Below, in pieces: positions 47,516-58,700 of a stretch of 64,000 nt of DNA. The notes beneath the pieces were generated by a model. That model had not been told where the DNA came from, made no database searches, and saw only the letters and a list, made by a program, of their open reading frames with translations. This DNA is from Kappaphycus alvarezii (taxonomy: Eukaryota; Rhodophyta; Florideophyceae; Gigartinales; Solieriaceae): NCBI GenBank assembly GCA_002205965.3, contig NADL03000122.1, positions 1 through 64,000 on the forward strand, written 5' to 3'. Within the stretch, counting starts at the first letter, position 1, and each line of letters opens with the position of its first letter. The position numbers and the translations under genes are program-made.

Positions 47516-47851
47516 TCCAGTCTAAGTTGCATCAAAACCTGCAGAGTAATATTTCGCGCGGGGGGTTTACTTTACGTCCGCATTTATGGAAGGTTTGAGA
47601 CTTTTGCGTAATAGCTGGTCGCCTATTTATTGAGAATTTATGAGTTAAAGTTGTTTGACTATAACGTGAATTGTGTTGGAGATAAAATTGTGTTCGTTAA
47701 AAAAATCAAAGAACCATTTTGAGGTGTCTGACGTTTATGATTTAAAACGTTGGTTATTTTTGACCTTGAAGTGTCTCAAGCGACTCTCAGAGTTCAGAAT
47801 CTGAGGGTTTAAGCTTCCTAAAATAACACAAAAGGGGCGTTTCTAATTGAC

Positions 47852-48139
47852 ATGGACGCCCTAGCACCGCTAATTCCTGATGAGTTGCCACAACCGAGCA
47901 GTGATATACCCAAGAAGATTGACACTGACTTCTTCTGGGAGCCATAGGGTCCTGCTCTTGGAGTCGTCATACGTCGATTTATGACAAAGTCCTAGAGGTA
48001 AAAGGTTCAACACAGAATACCACCTCTAGGTGAAATAATAATTGACCTCTTGGATCTGAACCATTCTCCCGATGAGTTTATTTGCAACAAATCAGATGTG
48101 ATCAACTTCATATCGCAACTATATAGCAATTACAAATAA
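47852..48139 (+). pseudogene. Decayed plus-strand coding fragment, one frame with three stops
   Basis: ATG followed by MDALAPLIPDELPQPSSDIP and DTDFFWEP, then a stop. The same frame continues as GVVIRRFMTKS, two close stops, then PPLGEIIIDLLDLNHSPDEF and VINFISQLYSNYK. Keeping one frame over 95 codons with only point-mutation stops is typical of a dead gene. The hydrophilic, Pro-rich start resembles the N-terminal region of many Gag-like or hypothetical proteins, but nothing is diagnostic. Confidence 0.4.
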
Positions 48140-49940
48140 CACTTTTGAAGAAAAGGCCAGACTTGCCACGAAGCTCTTTACATCATTTATTCTATGTTAA
48201 AGAATCACGCCTTCCTGATTAAATCATACTGCTATAATCATTATGGAGAATTAACAGTCATCAAGCCGTTTTTATGGTACATTATCTATTAAGAGGCGCA
48301 AATGGCAAGGCCACGAAGCACGAAAGTTTTATTTTCTTTGTTCAAGAGTCACAAGTGTTTACGATGTTAAGCCAGACGCCGCAGGAAGTCTACATGAGTC
48401 TCGATATATTCCACTAGGACGTTGAACTCGAGTCTAATACGCTTCTTTGCAGTTCAGACACAACTTTGCAACCGAGGATGGTTAATAAATAAACTCAATA
48501 TCTATTAAAGAGATTCGACAGAGTCTCCCTAGGAGTTTGTGTAGTTATTAAACGTGATGCGTGATCATATATATACAAGTAGTTGACTCACAACTGTCCT
48601 AGGTCTCTACCAAAGCTTTTGAAGCAACTGGATGTTGTTTGAAATTTATCGAAGGTACATACATAAAGCTTGTAACGCTTGATGAAATGTCTAAGTTAAA
48701 GTACCTCGTATGAGTTGTTCATCATCAAAATCTTTCAAAGCTAACGCGGATTTGAATCCTATGCTTCAAAAAGGAAATCAAGATGATCCACCAGGAAATT
48801 TAAAACAGAGAGATGTTGAATAAGTTCCATTATAGAAAATGTGGAAGTACAGCAATATGACATAGAGGGATAAAGAATAAGAAAGCTTGCGAGATTATTT
48901 TATCGTTGAGCATGATGGTTGCTGCTTGGAAAGAAAAATATTGATGAGGATTAAGCTACATAACGAAGCAAAGGTGCTCCATGAGATAGTATTTCTATAC
49001 TGTATATAGTACCATGAAGAGCAGTTAATGCTCGCGGAAGGATTCATAAACACAGAATTAAGCACTATCATGATGAGAAATGAGAACAGATTCCCTCCAA
49101 AGAGTAACGTTTTCATTCAATACCCACGACGGTAGATGATTGTTGGAAGCTAGAAAACTCCCGTCACCGACATCAGAAGTGGTGAGCTGTATCAGAGGTA
49201 AGGTACCTTGCCTTAATTCGAAGACTGTCGGAATCTGAAAGTGAAACCTACCAGGAGGCAATTAAAACCAACTGATGCTCAAATGTACTCACATTTTTTC
49301 GTCAGAAGCAACCGAGATAATTTAGTACTAAGTGCGATTACAGTAGGATGTAAGGTTTTTCGTTGGAACATCTCCAGTTGGAAGCCGTTCACGTTCAGGA
49401 TTACTTCGGGAAGAGACGGTCCTTCATGGAATTCATGGCGCCAAAATTCTTGGCGGAAGTTAGCTCTCAGAGCTATCCCCCATATAGCTTGCATAAAGTT
49501 GCATGAAAACAGAAGTGAACCACCAGGTAAGAAAAGAGAGCTTCATTAGTTCAAAGTCATGTCCCTGGGGCCAAATGCGAAGTGACCGATAAATATCGTG
49601 CAGGATGCGTTGGTAAAAGAATTTCAGGGCCCTGATACGAGAAATCGTTTTGGTTTTACGGACACATCAACATGTAAAGACATAAATGAGCGCTTGAACT
49701 CTTGATGAGTCCTACGGAAAAAGGCTCGAGCTACATAAGGCGGAAAAAATCCCTTATGGACAATTTGTCAATTCTGATACGTCGTCGCTGCGACAGAAGC
49801 TCTACGAGAACTACACTACCAAGCAGTTAAGCTAGATCTACTAGATACTTCATTTTACATGGCAAAAAATTGTTTTTTTGAAACTAACTACCTCACAAGG
49901 TAGATGAAAAAGCCTATGACAAGTAAAGAAGACCCAAGGC
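48140..49940. other. Degenerate region with short coding traces
   Basis: No gene can be called. Plus-strand traces continue the 47,852 fragment (for example EKARLATKLFTS near 48,150). On the minus strand 49,279-49,494 (71 codons, PEVILNVNGFQLEMFQRK) and 49,058-49,261 (67 codons, PTVFELRQGTLPLIQL) are open and protein-like; the plus strand is open at 49,241-49,549 as well. The strand cannot be decided by eye. Confidence 0.3.
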
Positions 49941-49955
49941 TTACCAATTGAAGTC

Positions 49956-50243
49956 TCAGATGACGAGGATACTAACAAAAAACGAAGTAACTACTAGCAA
50001 AAAACAATGCAGAGATGCTGGAGCGAGAATGAGGCTACAATGGACATTTGGAGACTTACGAAGAGCCGGATTGACGAAGATTCTGCGTGGCTTTTTGAGC
50101 TGTGTTCTGAGCGCAGTCTGCAGCTTCTCAAACTCTTCATCAGACTTCCCTGGATCCTTTAAAATAGCACGAACGGCGTCCACCTTGGACGGAAATACTG
50201 CAGCAACAGCCGAAGCCCTCGCCTCCCCCGGAAGCGGGACCGG
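49956..50243 (-). pseudogene. Minus-strand open segment, 96 codons
   Basis: Opens after a TGA as PVPLPGEARASAVAAVFPSK, then AVRAILKDPGKSDEEFEKLQ and TALRTQLKKPRRIF. Ala- and charge-rich, probably helical. A GTAAGT follows NPAL, so that point could be a 5' splice site and the rest intron. It lies downstream of the membrane-protein remnant on the same strand. Confidence 0.35.
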
Positions 50244-50553
50244 TCATAGTGACGTCAACTTCATTATTTTCGCCTCAAGAGAGCAAATGTTCATCTACTT
50301 TGATGTAATCGTCTCCTGTTTTGTGCTTGGTTTCGTAAGTTGCTAATGTAGAACTCCTTTATACAGGAGATCGTTGGATATGGTATTAAACACGAATGCT
50401 TGCTATTTTAAACATCCTATAGCAGAAACGCCGCTTTTCTGGCGAAATAATTCAGTAGGAAACTGAAATCAGCCCCCGTGAAGCGGATCAACAATGTTTT
50501 ACCCAAAATAGGTCATTGAAGATCCTATCTCGGACCTTTACCCTTGGCAGACC

Positions 50554-51699
50554 TCAATTCGAGGCCAGAATACTGGGGCAGCCTGATAACAATGTCCGAA
50601 ATTCCGGGGGAAAGCCATTGGCCTCTTTGTATTTTGAAGAGATCAAGTATCTCGTTTCATCGTGGATGCGACGCTCAAGACTTACTGGATTCTGAAAGAA
50701 CAGTTTTTGATTACGCTTTTCTAAGAGGAAGCACATCAGCAATATCGAGACTTGGCAGAAACTTGCATATTGATGCACCTCGCGCACTCCGCGACAACTT
50801 TGGTAGATCACCTGAATAGTTATAAGATTATCTTTCGCCAGACTCATGGCACTGTTGCCCCGAAGGCGCTCAGCGTTGGTTCTGAAGACCCAAGTATCCG
50901 CCCCCAATGAGCGATATGTCGTAATGATTCCAAGCAATAGAGCTAAGAGGCCCAGTACCACTAGAATTAAGTGCCTACGCGCACAAATCAGCCACTCTAT
51001 AGGAGAGACTTTAAGGACCTGGGGAGGAAAACTTACATTTTTTTCATCAGCCTTCTGTTAAGATCGCCTCAAAAGGCACGTTGCAGGGTAGAATAAAGGA
51101 GCGATCACAGTAATCTCGTTGAATTCAAGCACGCTTCATCACGCTTCTGGGGCAGGAGTAAGGAGAAAAGACATATGTATCGATCCCATAGCGGAGATCA
51201 CAATTGAAAATCTCTGAAACAAAGGAATACGGACATGATTCCATCACATCATGTGTTCTTTCATTGACGTACGCTTCTGCAGCGATCTTATTTTCGAAAT
51301 CATTAATATGATGTCTCAATTTTGCAAACAGCCAGTGAAAATTGCGTAAGGATCCTTTGAGAAGTTAGGATCGAAGGCTGATGTGTTGAAGGGAAGTCAA
51401 GTCAGAAGAAACGATGATCATGTCTAAATTCTGACTTTTAAGTGTACCTTCATGCTGGCCTAAAGTACAAATTACACTGCGAGAATCATCATCCATTTTC
51501 TGTTGTTTACCCTTTGATGGTTGAGAGAATTTTTGGCGAAATTCAATTTTGAACTTATGACACATCTGATGTGTTTGAGATGGAGGGGTGGACGACTGTT
51601 GTACAGTAGATCCAATCAAAAACGCCTCTGTGGGATTTTCATCTTTATCACGTGAAGACGTGGCCGTTTAGACGACTCAATAGGTATTAAGCCATCCAT
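50554..51699 (-). pseudogene. Dead gene with one membrane segment
   Basis: A possible start (MDGLIPIESSKRPR) lies at 51,699. After a frame change, one frame runs about 180 codons to 51,125, with residues FLIGSTVQQSSTPPSQTHQM and DFENKIAAEAYVNERTHDVM, interrupted by a single TAA near 51,367. After a second frame change near 51,128 it continues (TVIAPLFYPATCLLRRS), passes a TAA at 51,058, then is open to 50,554. That last part has a transmembrane stretch (ILVVLGLLALLLGIITTYR) and NAERLRGNSAMSLAKDN. The basic N-terminus and single hydrophobic helix suggest a membrane-anchored protein. Family unknown. Confidence 0.42.
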
Positions 51700-52970
51700 C
51701 TTTTTTTTGAATCCAACACAACGAATGAGCGTGAAATTGATGGATGATCCTGAGATATAAATGGTATTTTCTCCCTTGGTTTCCCTTACTTTACCCCTGC
51801 TCCGTTTCCAAATAACTGCTAAGGTGAACTATTTATATCGCATTAACCACTATGTTTGAGTTCTACCACCAGCTTTGCAGAGTATACTAGCTCTTCCTTT
51901 TTTACTAATCAAGTCCCGTAATTATCCACGCCTATATCGCTTCGATGTCTGCAGAGAGACATCCACTAGCAATGAATGTGCAACAATGCACGTGCTCAAC
52001 GAACCCCGCCATAGCGCTCAATTAATTAATGCGAGCTAAATAATTAAAAAGATCAATGGTTAATGTACATTGCGTGCACACAAGCCGGAGGAATTGAATA
52101 CTTTCCTTACAAAATTACAGTACGGCGTTGCTCAACTTCAGTACGGCTTTGGTTCATTATATTGTGACGATTGGTGAATATAGTACGCCTTTTGCGCGAG
52201 TATGGAAAGTGTTTCGCGAAAGTACAGCATTTTTTCCGCGATAAAGTATGGTCTTCGTAGCCAAATGATAAGAAACGACGAGCTCACTTATACAAGTACA
52301 ATACGGCGCTCCGCACCCACAGAAGGTGTTGTTGGAACTTAAGGCATAGTTAACTTCCTTTGCGGAAATAGAGTGAGTAAGAAGACCTTTAAAGACTATG
52401 GACAACTGCCGAATATAGATTCTATAAATCTCTTTCTTTCAAAAACTGTTTGAGGTGTTCATTGAAGCTATATGAATTCGAGACTGTGAAATATGTATCA
52501 TACAATGTTACAGGTACTAAACTTGGTTTCCTTGCCTTGTGATTGAAGGCGAAAATTACACAGACATATATGAATTGAAGTGGCTAAAAATAGAAAATCT
52601 TACCGATTAGGCAGACCCTTAAGTGGTTTAGTATATATTTTAAGTCATCGTGCAGATTTTTTGTAAAAAGTTGCAAATGTTTCTAGACCGACAGCAACGG
52701 GCCATGAGATAAAGTAGCTTTCATCAAAATGCCTCTATCGAATATAAGCGAATGAAATATTTGCATACTTAAAATTTGTGCATTCTAAATACCATAGTGT
52801 CTGAAGCTCGCTTTTTATGCTGAAAATTATATAAAAATAAATATGAGGATAATCCTATATTTTTATGTTCATGGAACCTCATTTCTCTCCAAATTTTTAT
52901 TCGCAATTCCATTTTGGGTCCTCAAAAAAATTTGAAAAACTTAATATGGCGTGCAAATCATGCTTGATGT
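51700..52970. other. AT-rich intergenic stretch
   Basis: No convincing coding frame, repeat or RNA gene. A minus-strand frame at 52,157-52,405 (82 codons) is not supported by anything else. Confidence 0.5.
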
Positions 52971-53285
52971 TTGAATCATGAGTTTCTAATCTGCTACAAG
53001 TGTGATGGTCATTACATTGAATTGAAGGTAATACACGAAAAAAGGCTTCACGAATGTATCATTTGGCTTAGTTCCACCTTTTGCCGAGAGTACTTATCTA
53101 TCATGATGAAAAACTGTAAATGGGCGGTTAATTTACTGTGGTATATATGTGGGTTGGTATCCAGTAAATTTTTACCGGAGCGTAGATATCGTATCATTGT
53201 CAAGCCAATTGCGAAACCGTACAATGCGTCGAAAGCTGTGGATGGCACTCCAATCTACCAGAAGGTGGAAAGGAGGCTATCATGA
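52971..53285 (+). CDS. Uncharacterised open frame, 104 codons
   Basis: Open plus frame, no ATG at its start. Residues include CIIWLSSTFCREYLSIMMKN, a hydrophobic stretch and PERRYRIIVKPIAKPYNASK. It could be an exon or a fragment of a mobile element. The minus strand of 53,048-53,248 is open too. Low confidence. Confidence 0.22.
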   Translation: MNHEFLICYKCDGHYIELKVIHEKRLHECIIWLSSTFCREYLSIMMKNCKWAVNLLWYICGLVSSKFLPERRYRIIVKPIAKPYNASKAVDGTPIYQKVERRLS

Positions 53286-53802
53286 TGACCAGGTGCTCTG
53301 AAATAGAAAAAATGGGTATGGAAGGGGCTCTTTATAGCGCTTGGAATTCTGAAATTTCAAGATTAATTTAATTCTTATCCATACTGTCATTGAAAAATGA
53401 ACTTAGGTTATGCTACCACTAAACAACTTTTGGCTACTTAAAGGTGGCTTAAGCACTTCTTCCAACTTTTGGAGGTTTTATTTCTAATTACTATATTCAT
53501 ATAAACTAAGAAAATTCCATCCTAAAGCAACGTTCAGAAAGTAAGTTAATGAGGTAGCGATAATGGGCAGTGGTATGGACTTTTAACTCCACAGAGAGAG
53601 AAATGTGTAAATAAAATAGATGAAATGAATACTCATCTGAATTTTTTAGCAAATTGGATAGCTCGTAAAAAATGCATATCAGATCTGCCATTAAATGAAA
53701 AAATATAATTTCCAGTTTTTAAGACTAAAACATATGCCATATGAGTTTAGCTAGTGAGTCATCATTTCTCTCCTGAAAAAGTGTAGCATAATAAAGGAAT
53801 AG

Positions 53803-54095
53803 TACAAAGAGATGACTGTTTATGAAACTTGGATTGGGTGCTTATCCACTGGTGATCCGGATCGCCGGTGACTGCTATCTACTGTAGTTAATAGTGTCAT
53901 CTAGCCAAATGTAAGTAGGAAGATCTTGATTAGCTTGATGTAGATATTTATTTAAGGTCAAGTTCTCTGTACTCGGCCTGTATATAAGGCTGAAGCCATC
54001 TCCGATCGGAGAAAGTATAGGTAAGATGCTTTTGCATATGAAATATTAGTTAATAGTAAACCTTACTTGATTATCCAGCTACCATTCATGTTATT
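53803..54095 (+). repeat. Left LTR-like direct repeat
   Basis: About 290 bp aligning, at roughly 70% by eye, with 60,825-61,115. Shared blocks include GGTGCTTATCCAC / GGTACTTACCCAC, and GGTAAGRYRCTTTTGC followed by a TTAATAGTAAACC / TTAACAGTAAACC block. A TATATAAGG box lies at about 53,981. A possible ATG start is 62 bp downstream of the repeat. Exact ends and the expected TG...CA termini cannot be fixed. Confidence 0.5.
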
Positions 54096-54156
54096 GAAAC
54101 CCTTTCGTTGCTCTTGTTCTAGGGTTTCCGACTGATTTTCGCCCTGGGGCGCGTCT

Positions 54157-54813
54157 ATGAAGGATTATCCTCGACCCTGGGTTCGTTTCACTGTTCTCAT
54201 TTCCCTCGCCTTCCCTCCATTGAGCACGGCAGAACTTTGGTACCTGCAGTCACGACACTGTGCTACCGAAGATTTCGGTGATCTCTCGAGCAATCCTGGG
54301 GAGAGTGTGTTTACCCCAATTTTTGGTCTTCCGACCTCGAATCTTGTTTTTTTTGATCCACAGCAAGAACGAAAAAGATATGATACCCTCGCAAACCAGA
54401 TATTAAGGCATTCGAATCTTTGTTCAAGTTTTGCTCGAAGTCAAAAAATGGAACCTTTGCCACAAGTGCCCCTGGATACAGCCGAAAAGTATGATGCAAG
54501 TGCCTCTAGAAGCCTTGGTAGTTCCGGTCTCGGTACTTTTCCAAGCTCGGAAAAATCGGAGTCATTCTTAAGGACAAGAAAAGCCAAATCTTCTCGTCTA
54601 CCGACTCCTCGGGATAAGAGAAAGGGAGAATACAGCACACAAGAATTACTACTGGATCTAAAAATCGGAAATACTGCTAAAGGCTCTCGGATTATGATAA
54701 AACACCTCATGCACTGCGACATTCAGTGGCTAGGTGTAAATAAGGGCCCCCTTGATAATTCAGTGTTAGGGCAGTCTGTCAATCCGGTGGTCGAACGCGT
54801 GATGCATGACTAG
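54157..54813 (+). CDS. Longest plausible ORF of the right flank, 218 aa (possible Gag-like)
   Basis: Starts at an ATG 62 bp after the left LTR-like repeat. Residues 10-26 are hydrophobic (FTVLISLAFPPLSTAELW), possibly a signal or membrane segment. Then come a Ser-rich centre (SASRSLGSSGLGTF), a basic patch (RTRKAKSSRLPTPRDKRKGE) and a helix-like stretch (QELLLDLKIGNTAKG). It ends VERVMHD at 54,813. Protein-like sequence continues in another frame from 54,810 (LDPQPIQELTGPVVKHGF), so the true product was longer and a frame change has intervened. No zinc knuckle is visible. Confidence 0.45.
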   Translation: MKDYPRPWVRFTVLISLAFPPLSTAELWYLQSRHCATEDFGDLSSNPGESVFTPIFGLPTSNLVFFDPQQERKRYDTLANQILRHSNLCSSFARSQKMEPLPQVPLDTAEKYDASASRSLGSSGLGTFPSSEKSESFLRTRKAKSSRLPTPRDKRKGEYSTQELLLDLKIGNTAKGSRIMIKHLMHCDIQWLGVNKGPLDNSVLGQSVNPVVERVMHD

Positions 54814-55747
54814 ACCCGCAACCCATACAAGAGCTAACTGGACCTGTTGTAAAGCACGGGTTCTGCCACTACCTGAATCTCGTCGTACCGGATAGTACGC
54901 TTCCTGTTGTACTAAGTCGCACTGTTCTCGAGGTTTTTACAGAACAGAAGCAAGATCCACCAAAAGTGGAAAGAATCAAGGCCAAGACACCAGAACTTCC
55001 TCAGCGGCCCCAAACCAACAATCTTGATTTTTCGGATGCCATGAAAACAATTTTTGTATCCGTAGCACCTCCGTTACAGCAGGATTGTACTGGTAATTGA
55101 GTGAATATCGTGTACCATCCAGTCTTCTTTGAGGGCGGTAAGTATCCCGATGAAGAGGAAGGATCCGACTCAAAAGATAAGGTAGAAAGGCGCCAGAATA
55201 ACATCAGAGGCGGGCAATATCACTAGTGCGGGCGTCTTCACAGGCGTATACTACAGGTTGCGAAAATCGAAGCGGCAGCAAGAAAATGAAGCGATATAAT
55301 TTGTCAATCGATGACTAGTGGGTGGGGTCGTAGATAAATTTGAATGTTGGATATGTCTCGGTGACTTCGAAATTAGGTATAGGCGTTTGCCTAAGAACCG
55401 TGAATTGGAGATATTACGGCCGATGCAGATAACATCAAGAAGTGTATCGACTAATTTTCGTACCAATTGCGAAAAAGAAGCCAAAAACACACGGAGTCAA
55501 TGTATGGCAGCGTCGAAAAAACACAGAAAATGTTTCACTTTCAGATGAGAGACTGGACGTCTTTAGGAAGAGACTCTATCACGGTGTGAGTTTTTCTCGC
55601 AAGGTTTGAGAACGCTTGGGACACGAAATTTCTGTTGCGAGGAGCCGCCAAATAATGGACGATGTACTTACTCACCGAAAAAGTTCCGCAACGGTGCAAA
55701 ATAGATTGTAGAGAGCAACGATATACATCGACGCCGGTCGAGGGGTG
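54810..55747 (+). pseudogene. Continuation of the element's coding region with many stops
   Basis: One frame can be followed for 310 codons with more than ten in-frame stops and no frame change. Readable pieces: LNLVVPDSTLPVVLSRTVL, VEVFTEQKQ-like acidic stretch, NIVYHPVFFEGGKYPDEEEG, MRDWTSLGRDSITV, VFLARFENAWDTKFLLRGAA and MYLLTEKVPQRC. The last pieces resemble retroelement Gag core text in style. Numerous stops without indels point to point mutation as the mode of decay. Confidence 0.42.
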
Positions 55748-58700
55748 ATGTTGACCTCGTACGAAGATTCAGTCAACTTCCTCCTCATAAAGGTCGCGAC
55801 ATGACGCAGTGGCGGAAAATTTGTAGGAAGTCGAGTAGAATTGGAAGAAAACTGCAGCGATGGAGCAAGAATTCTCCATTGAGTTGTGGAAGAAGACATT
55901 TTAGCAGGAGTAATATTGAAGGATTTATTTGCAGAAGGTTCAATAAAGTCCTTTCAGACAAAATTGCGCAATTATACGAAATAAAATCCAAAAGTGTGCT
56001 ACATGCCGATATTTGGTGATGCCCAGCAACTCGGATAATCGCATTGCGCACTATGCGGGGCAATTGTAGACGTTTTTACTTGATAATCGGAATTTGATAA
56101 AAGTAGCTTGCAGAAACCTGCTGCTTTACCTTTGTGTCTGATATTGAATCAGACATGCACGAACTTTAGGACATGCCATATTTGGAGATGTGCTTACTCC
56201 CATCCCCAGTTTCCAAAGTCACCCGGGGGATAATATTCGAGATTGCAAGGATCGAATGCCATCCGTTTCCGGATTTGGTTATCCTTCGACCATGCTCCCT
56301 GCGATAGAGTTCAGTAGTTCGCGCAAAGTTACCTACCATCGTAATTAGACAGCAAAAAGTAAAACATTTAGCCGCCGAATGCCGTCGCAGTAACCAGTAA
56401 GCCGCCGGAATACGCCAGCGCCAACTCGCCAAGATTCGGTTAACGTTGTGAGAAGCGACACAAGAGACAAGGTACAACTATTAATATCATTATCTGGTAC
56501 AAAAGAAAGCTCTACGCTAGTGAAAGACTTTAGAAGATTGAAAGTGACAGATGAGTCGCCAAACAACCCCTCTTTCTAAGGCCAGAGGTTTTAATTTTAT
56601 TCGGATATTGATTATTTATGCTTTCTGTTAGTTAGAGAGATGCTTAAAACCGACGGTGAGTCGGATGTGCGCTTCTTTAAAAGCATTATTACAAGGTAGG
56701 CGTGAGCATCAACTTACCCCTGAATTTCATGATTTTTTCGTAGAGCATTATTATATAATTGTAACGTACAGAAACTCAACAGTTCCGCAAAGATCCAATC
56801 TTAGTTACCAGGTGCTCGTTTAATATCGGTACCGTTTCTAGTTCGTACTATTTACCAACCCCTTTACAACATGATGTGATCTCCTTGAGTGTAGCTATCG
56901 GTCATTTGAAGTTAAACAACCTGTTTCCGGTCGTCGAAAATCTTTCTACCGATGTGACACTTTAGATTTCCTATATTGAACGCCACGTCAACCAAACCTT
57001 TCCAGATAGCGGAAGGTGATGTTTTGCATTGATCAATCTGTACGTGTCGTCGAGATGACGCAGTCAAAGCGAGAAAAGAAGCAACGATTTCTCTGGAACA
57101 GACATTACACCAGTCTCACCTACCATACTGACAAAATAAGTGTCGACCAAGGTCCGCCTTGCGTGACGCATTGTGATCCAACTCTTCGATAAAATTAATG
57201 CGGAAGAAACAACCTATTTCGATGTATTCCGGTTCTTACAGAACCATCCGAAGTTTATCTATCTGGAAATAAACCTGACGGACGACAGTATTATGAAACA
57301 ATAATCACCCTGGCGCTCCAAGTATCTGCCGGAGTATTTAAAATTTCTTCAGATTTCAATTCAAAAAAGTATAAGAGCTCATTGTCATCGGGTCTAGAGA
57401 ACCGTCAGTCTAATGAGAAGGGGAACATGCCATTGAAATCGTTCAATCATTGAATGGTATTTTGAAACCGAGAAGTAGAAGATGAATGGAAACAGTCTGT
57501 CTTGATTTGTTACGAGGAAGATTCTGTTCGGTTACAGCTTTATCGCCTACTGTCGGAGCTACGCTTGATATGATCCCGTGACCTTGTATTTATTGCAGTG
57601 AAAGAACACCGAGTCGACTACAACCAGCAGCAAAGCCAGTGCATCAAGCCCCGTACAGGGCAGTTCCTGTTTCAGGTATACTTGGGACACCAACTCCTGT
57701 CTGTGACTACCAGTTTGGCTGCTGTATGTTATAGTAACATAAAGACTGAGACAGACTCCGTATCATGTACTAGAGTCGCATTTTGACAGCGGCAGAATGT
57801 AATTACAGCTCCATGGGACGTTAATGCCTTGCTGTTGTAAGGGCTGTGCGCACATGAAAATTCAAGTCCATCTGAAGTGATCCACGAGGTCTCCAATTTC
57901 ACACAGACCACCTTTCAAGAGTTTTTGGAAGCCCAAGGCACCGATTTTTTTTACTGGAGCTCGCGGAAAAGGTTCGCACTCTCAAAAGCCATTATGCTTA
58001 CAACCGATCGCAGTCGCAAGATTGTTGCAATAGACGCAGTCACATAAGCACGTGACTCACGTGATTCCACGTAGACGCAACAGTACCGCTCCATATCCGG
58101 AACCCAGTGTACCGTTTTTTCGTGCCCTGCTGGCATTATAAGGAAGCGGTATTCGCTCCTGACACTTCGAGGCCTCTTTATTTCAAGGACCGACTGGACC
58201 GATCCATGGATCGATTGGACCTAAGAGACCCACCAAACCCCCAAAGGACCGCGTCTTGCCCCAGTTCGGGGCCAATTCCGGGGCGAACAATGCATTTTTG
58301 GCGTTTTCTTCTGTACAATTTCGAGAGTACGATGACAATGACTGAACTTCGGTAATCCATACCTCACTGCTACACATTTCGATTCTGGATTTTTGCACTT
58401 ATGAGTTGGAACTGTGTTAGTAAACGGTTGGTAGTGAAGGGAAAGGCCTAGGGACTCCAGAGCGGTATGAGTGATTAAGAACTCCAGATTTCAGTCTAGG
58501 ACTATGCAATTCGGGTATAAAAGCTCTCGTTTATTGCAAAGCCAGCGTAATTGACCGCTCATCTGCTGACCTACGCTTCCGGGAAGCATCATCCGTCTTT
58601 TTATCCACTACGCTCGATGAACTAAAGGTTTAATGGCTCTGCGCCGTTTACAGAGGGGTGGATAGGATTCTATCAGCCCCGTGAACTCCATCCACTGTCA

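Larger units (their letters stand above)
41089..47630. repeat. Diverged, partial tandem unit U4 (left arm only)
   Basis: Homologous to the left arm of U1-U3 from its first base (ATGGAGAATTCTTGAATAAA) to about 47,625, where the shared motif GCGTAATAGCT ends. By-eye identity is about 80%. It contains about 185 bp (41,270-41,453) and about 920 bp (41,591-42,511) missing from U1-U3, and lacks about 400 bp that U1-U3 carry (U1 3,735-4,135). It has no GC-rich block and no right arm; unrelated sequence follows. Confidence 0.9.

Noticed and set aside
1..47630. Ribosomal DNA array, suggested by long GC-rich tandem units
   Set aside because: No 18S, 5.8S or 28S core motif was seen on either strand in the unit.
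1..47630. Integrated concatemer of a circular virus or plasmid
   Set aside because: No replication protein, capsid or polymerase could be recognised, and the unit has AT-rich arms with a dead gene-like remnant rather than compact coding.
52977..53010. Short similarity between the right flank and the end of U2 (GAGTTTCTRATCTG...)
   Set aside because: Only about 30 bp with mismatches and no extension on either side; likely chance.
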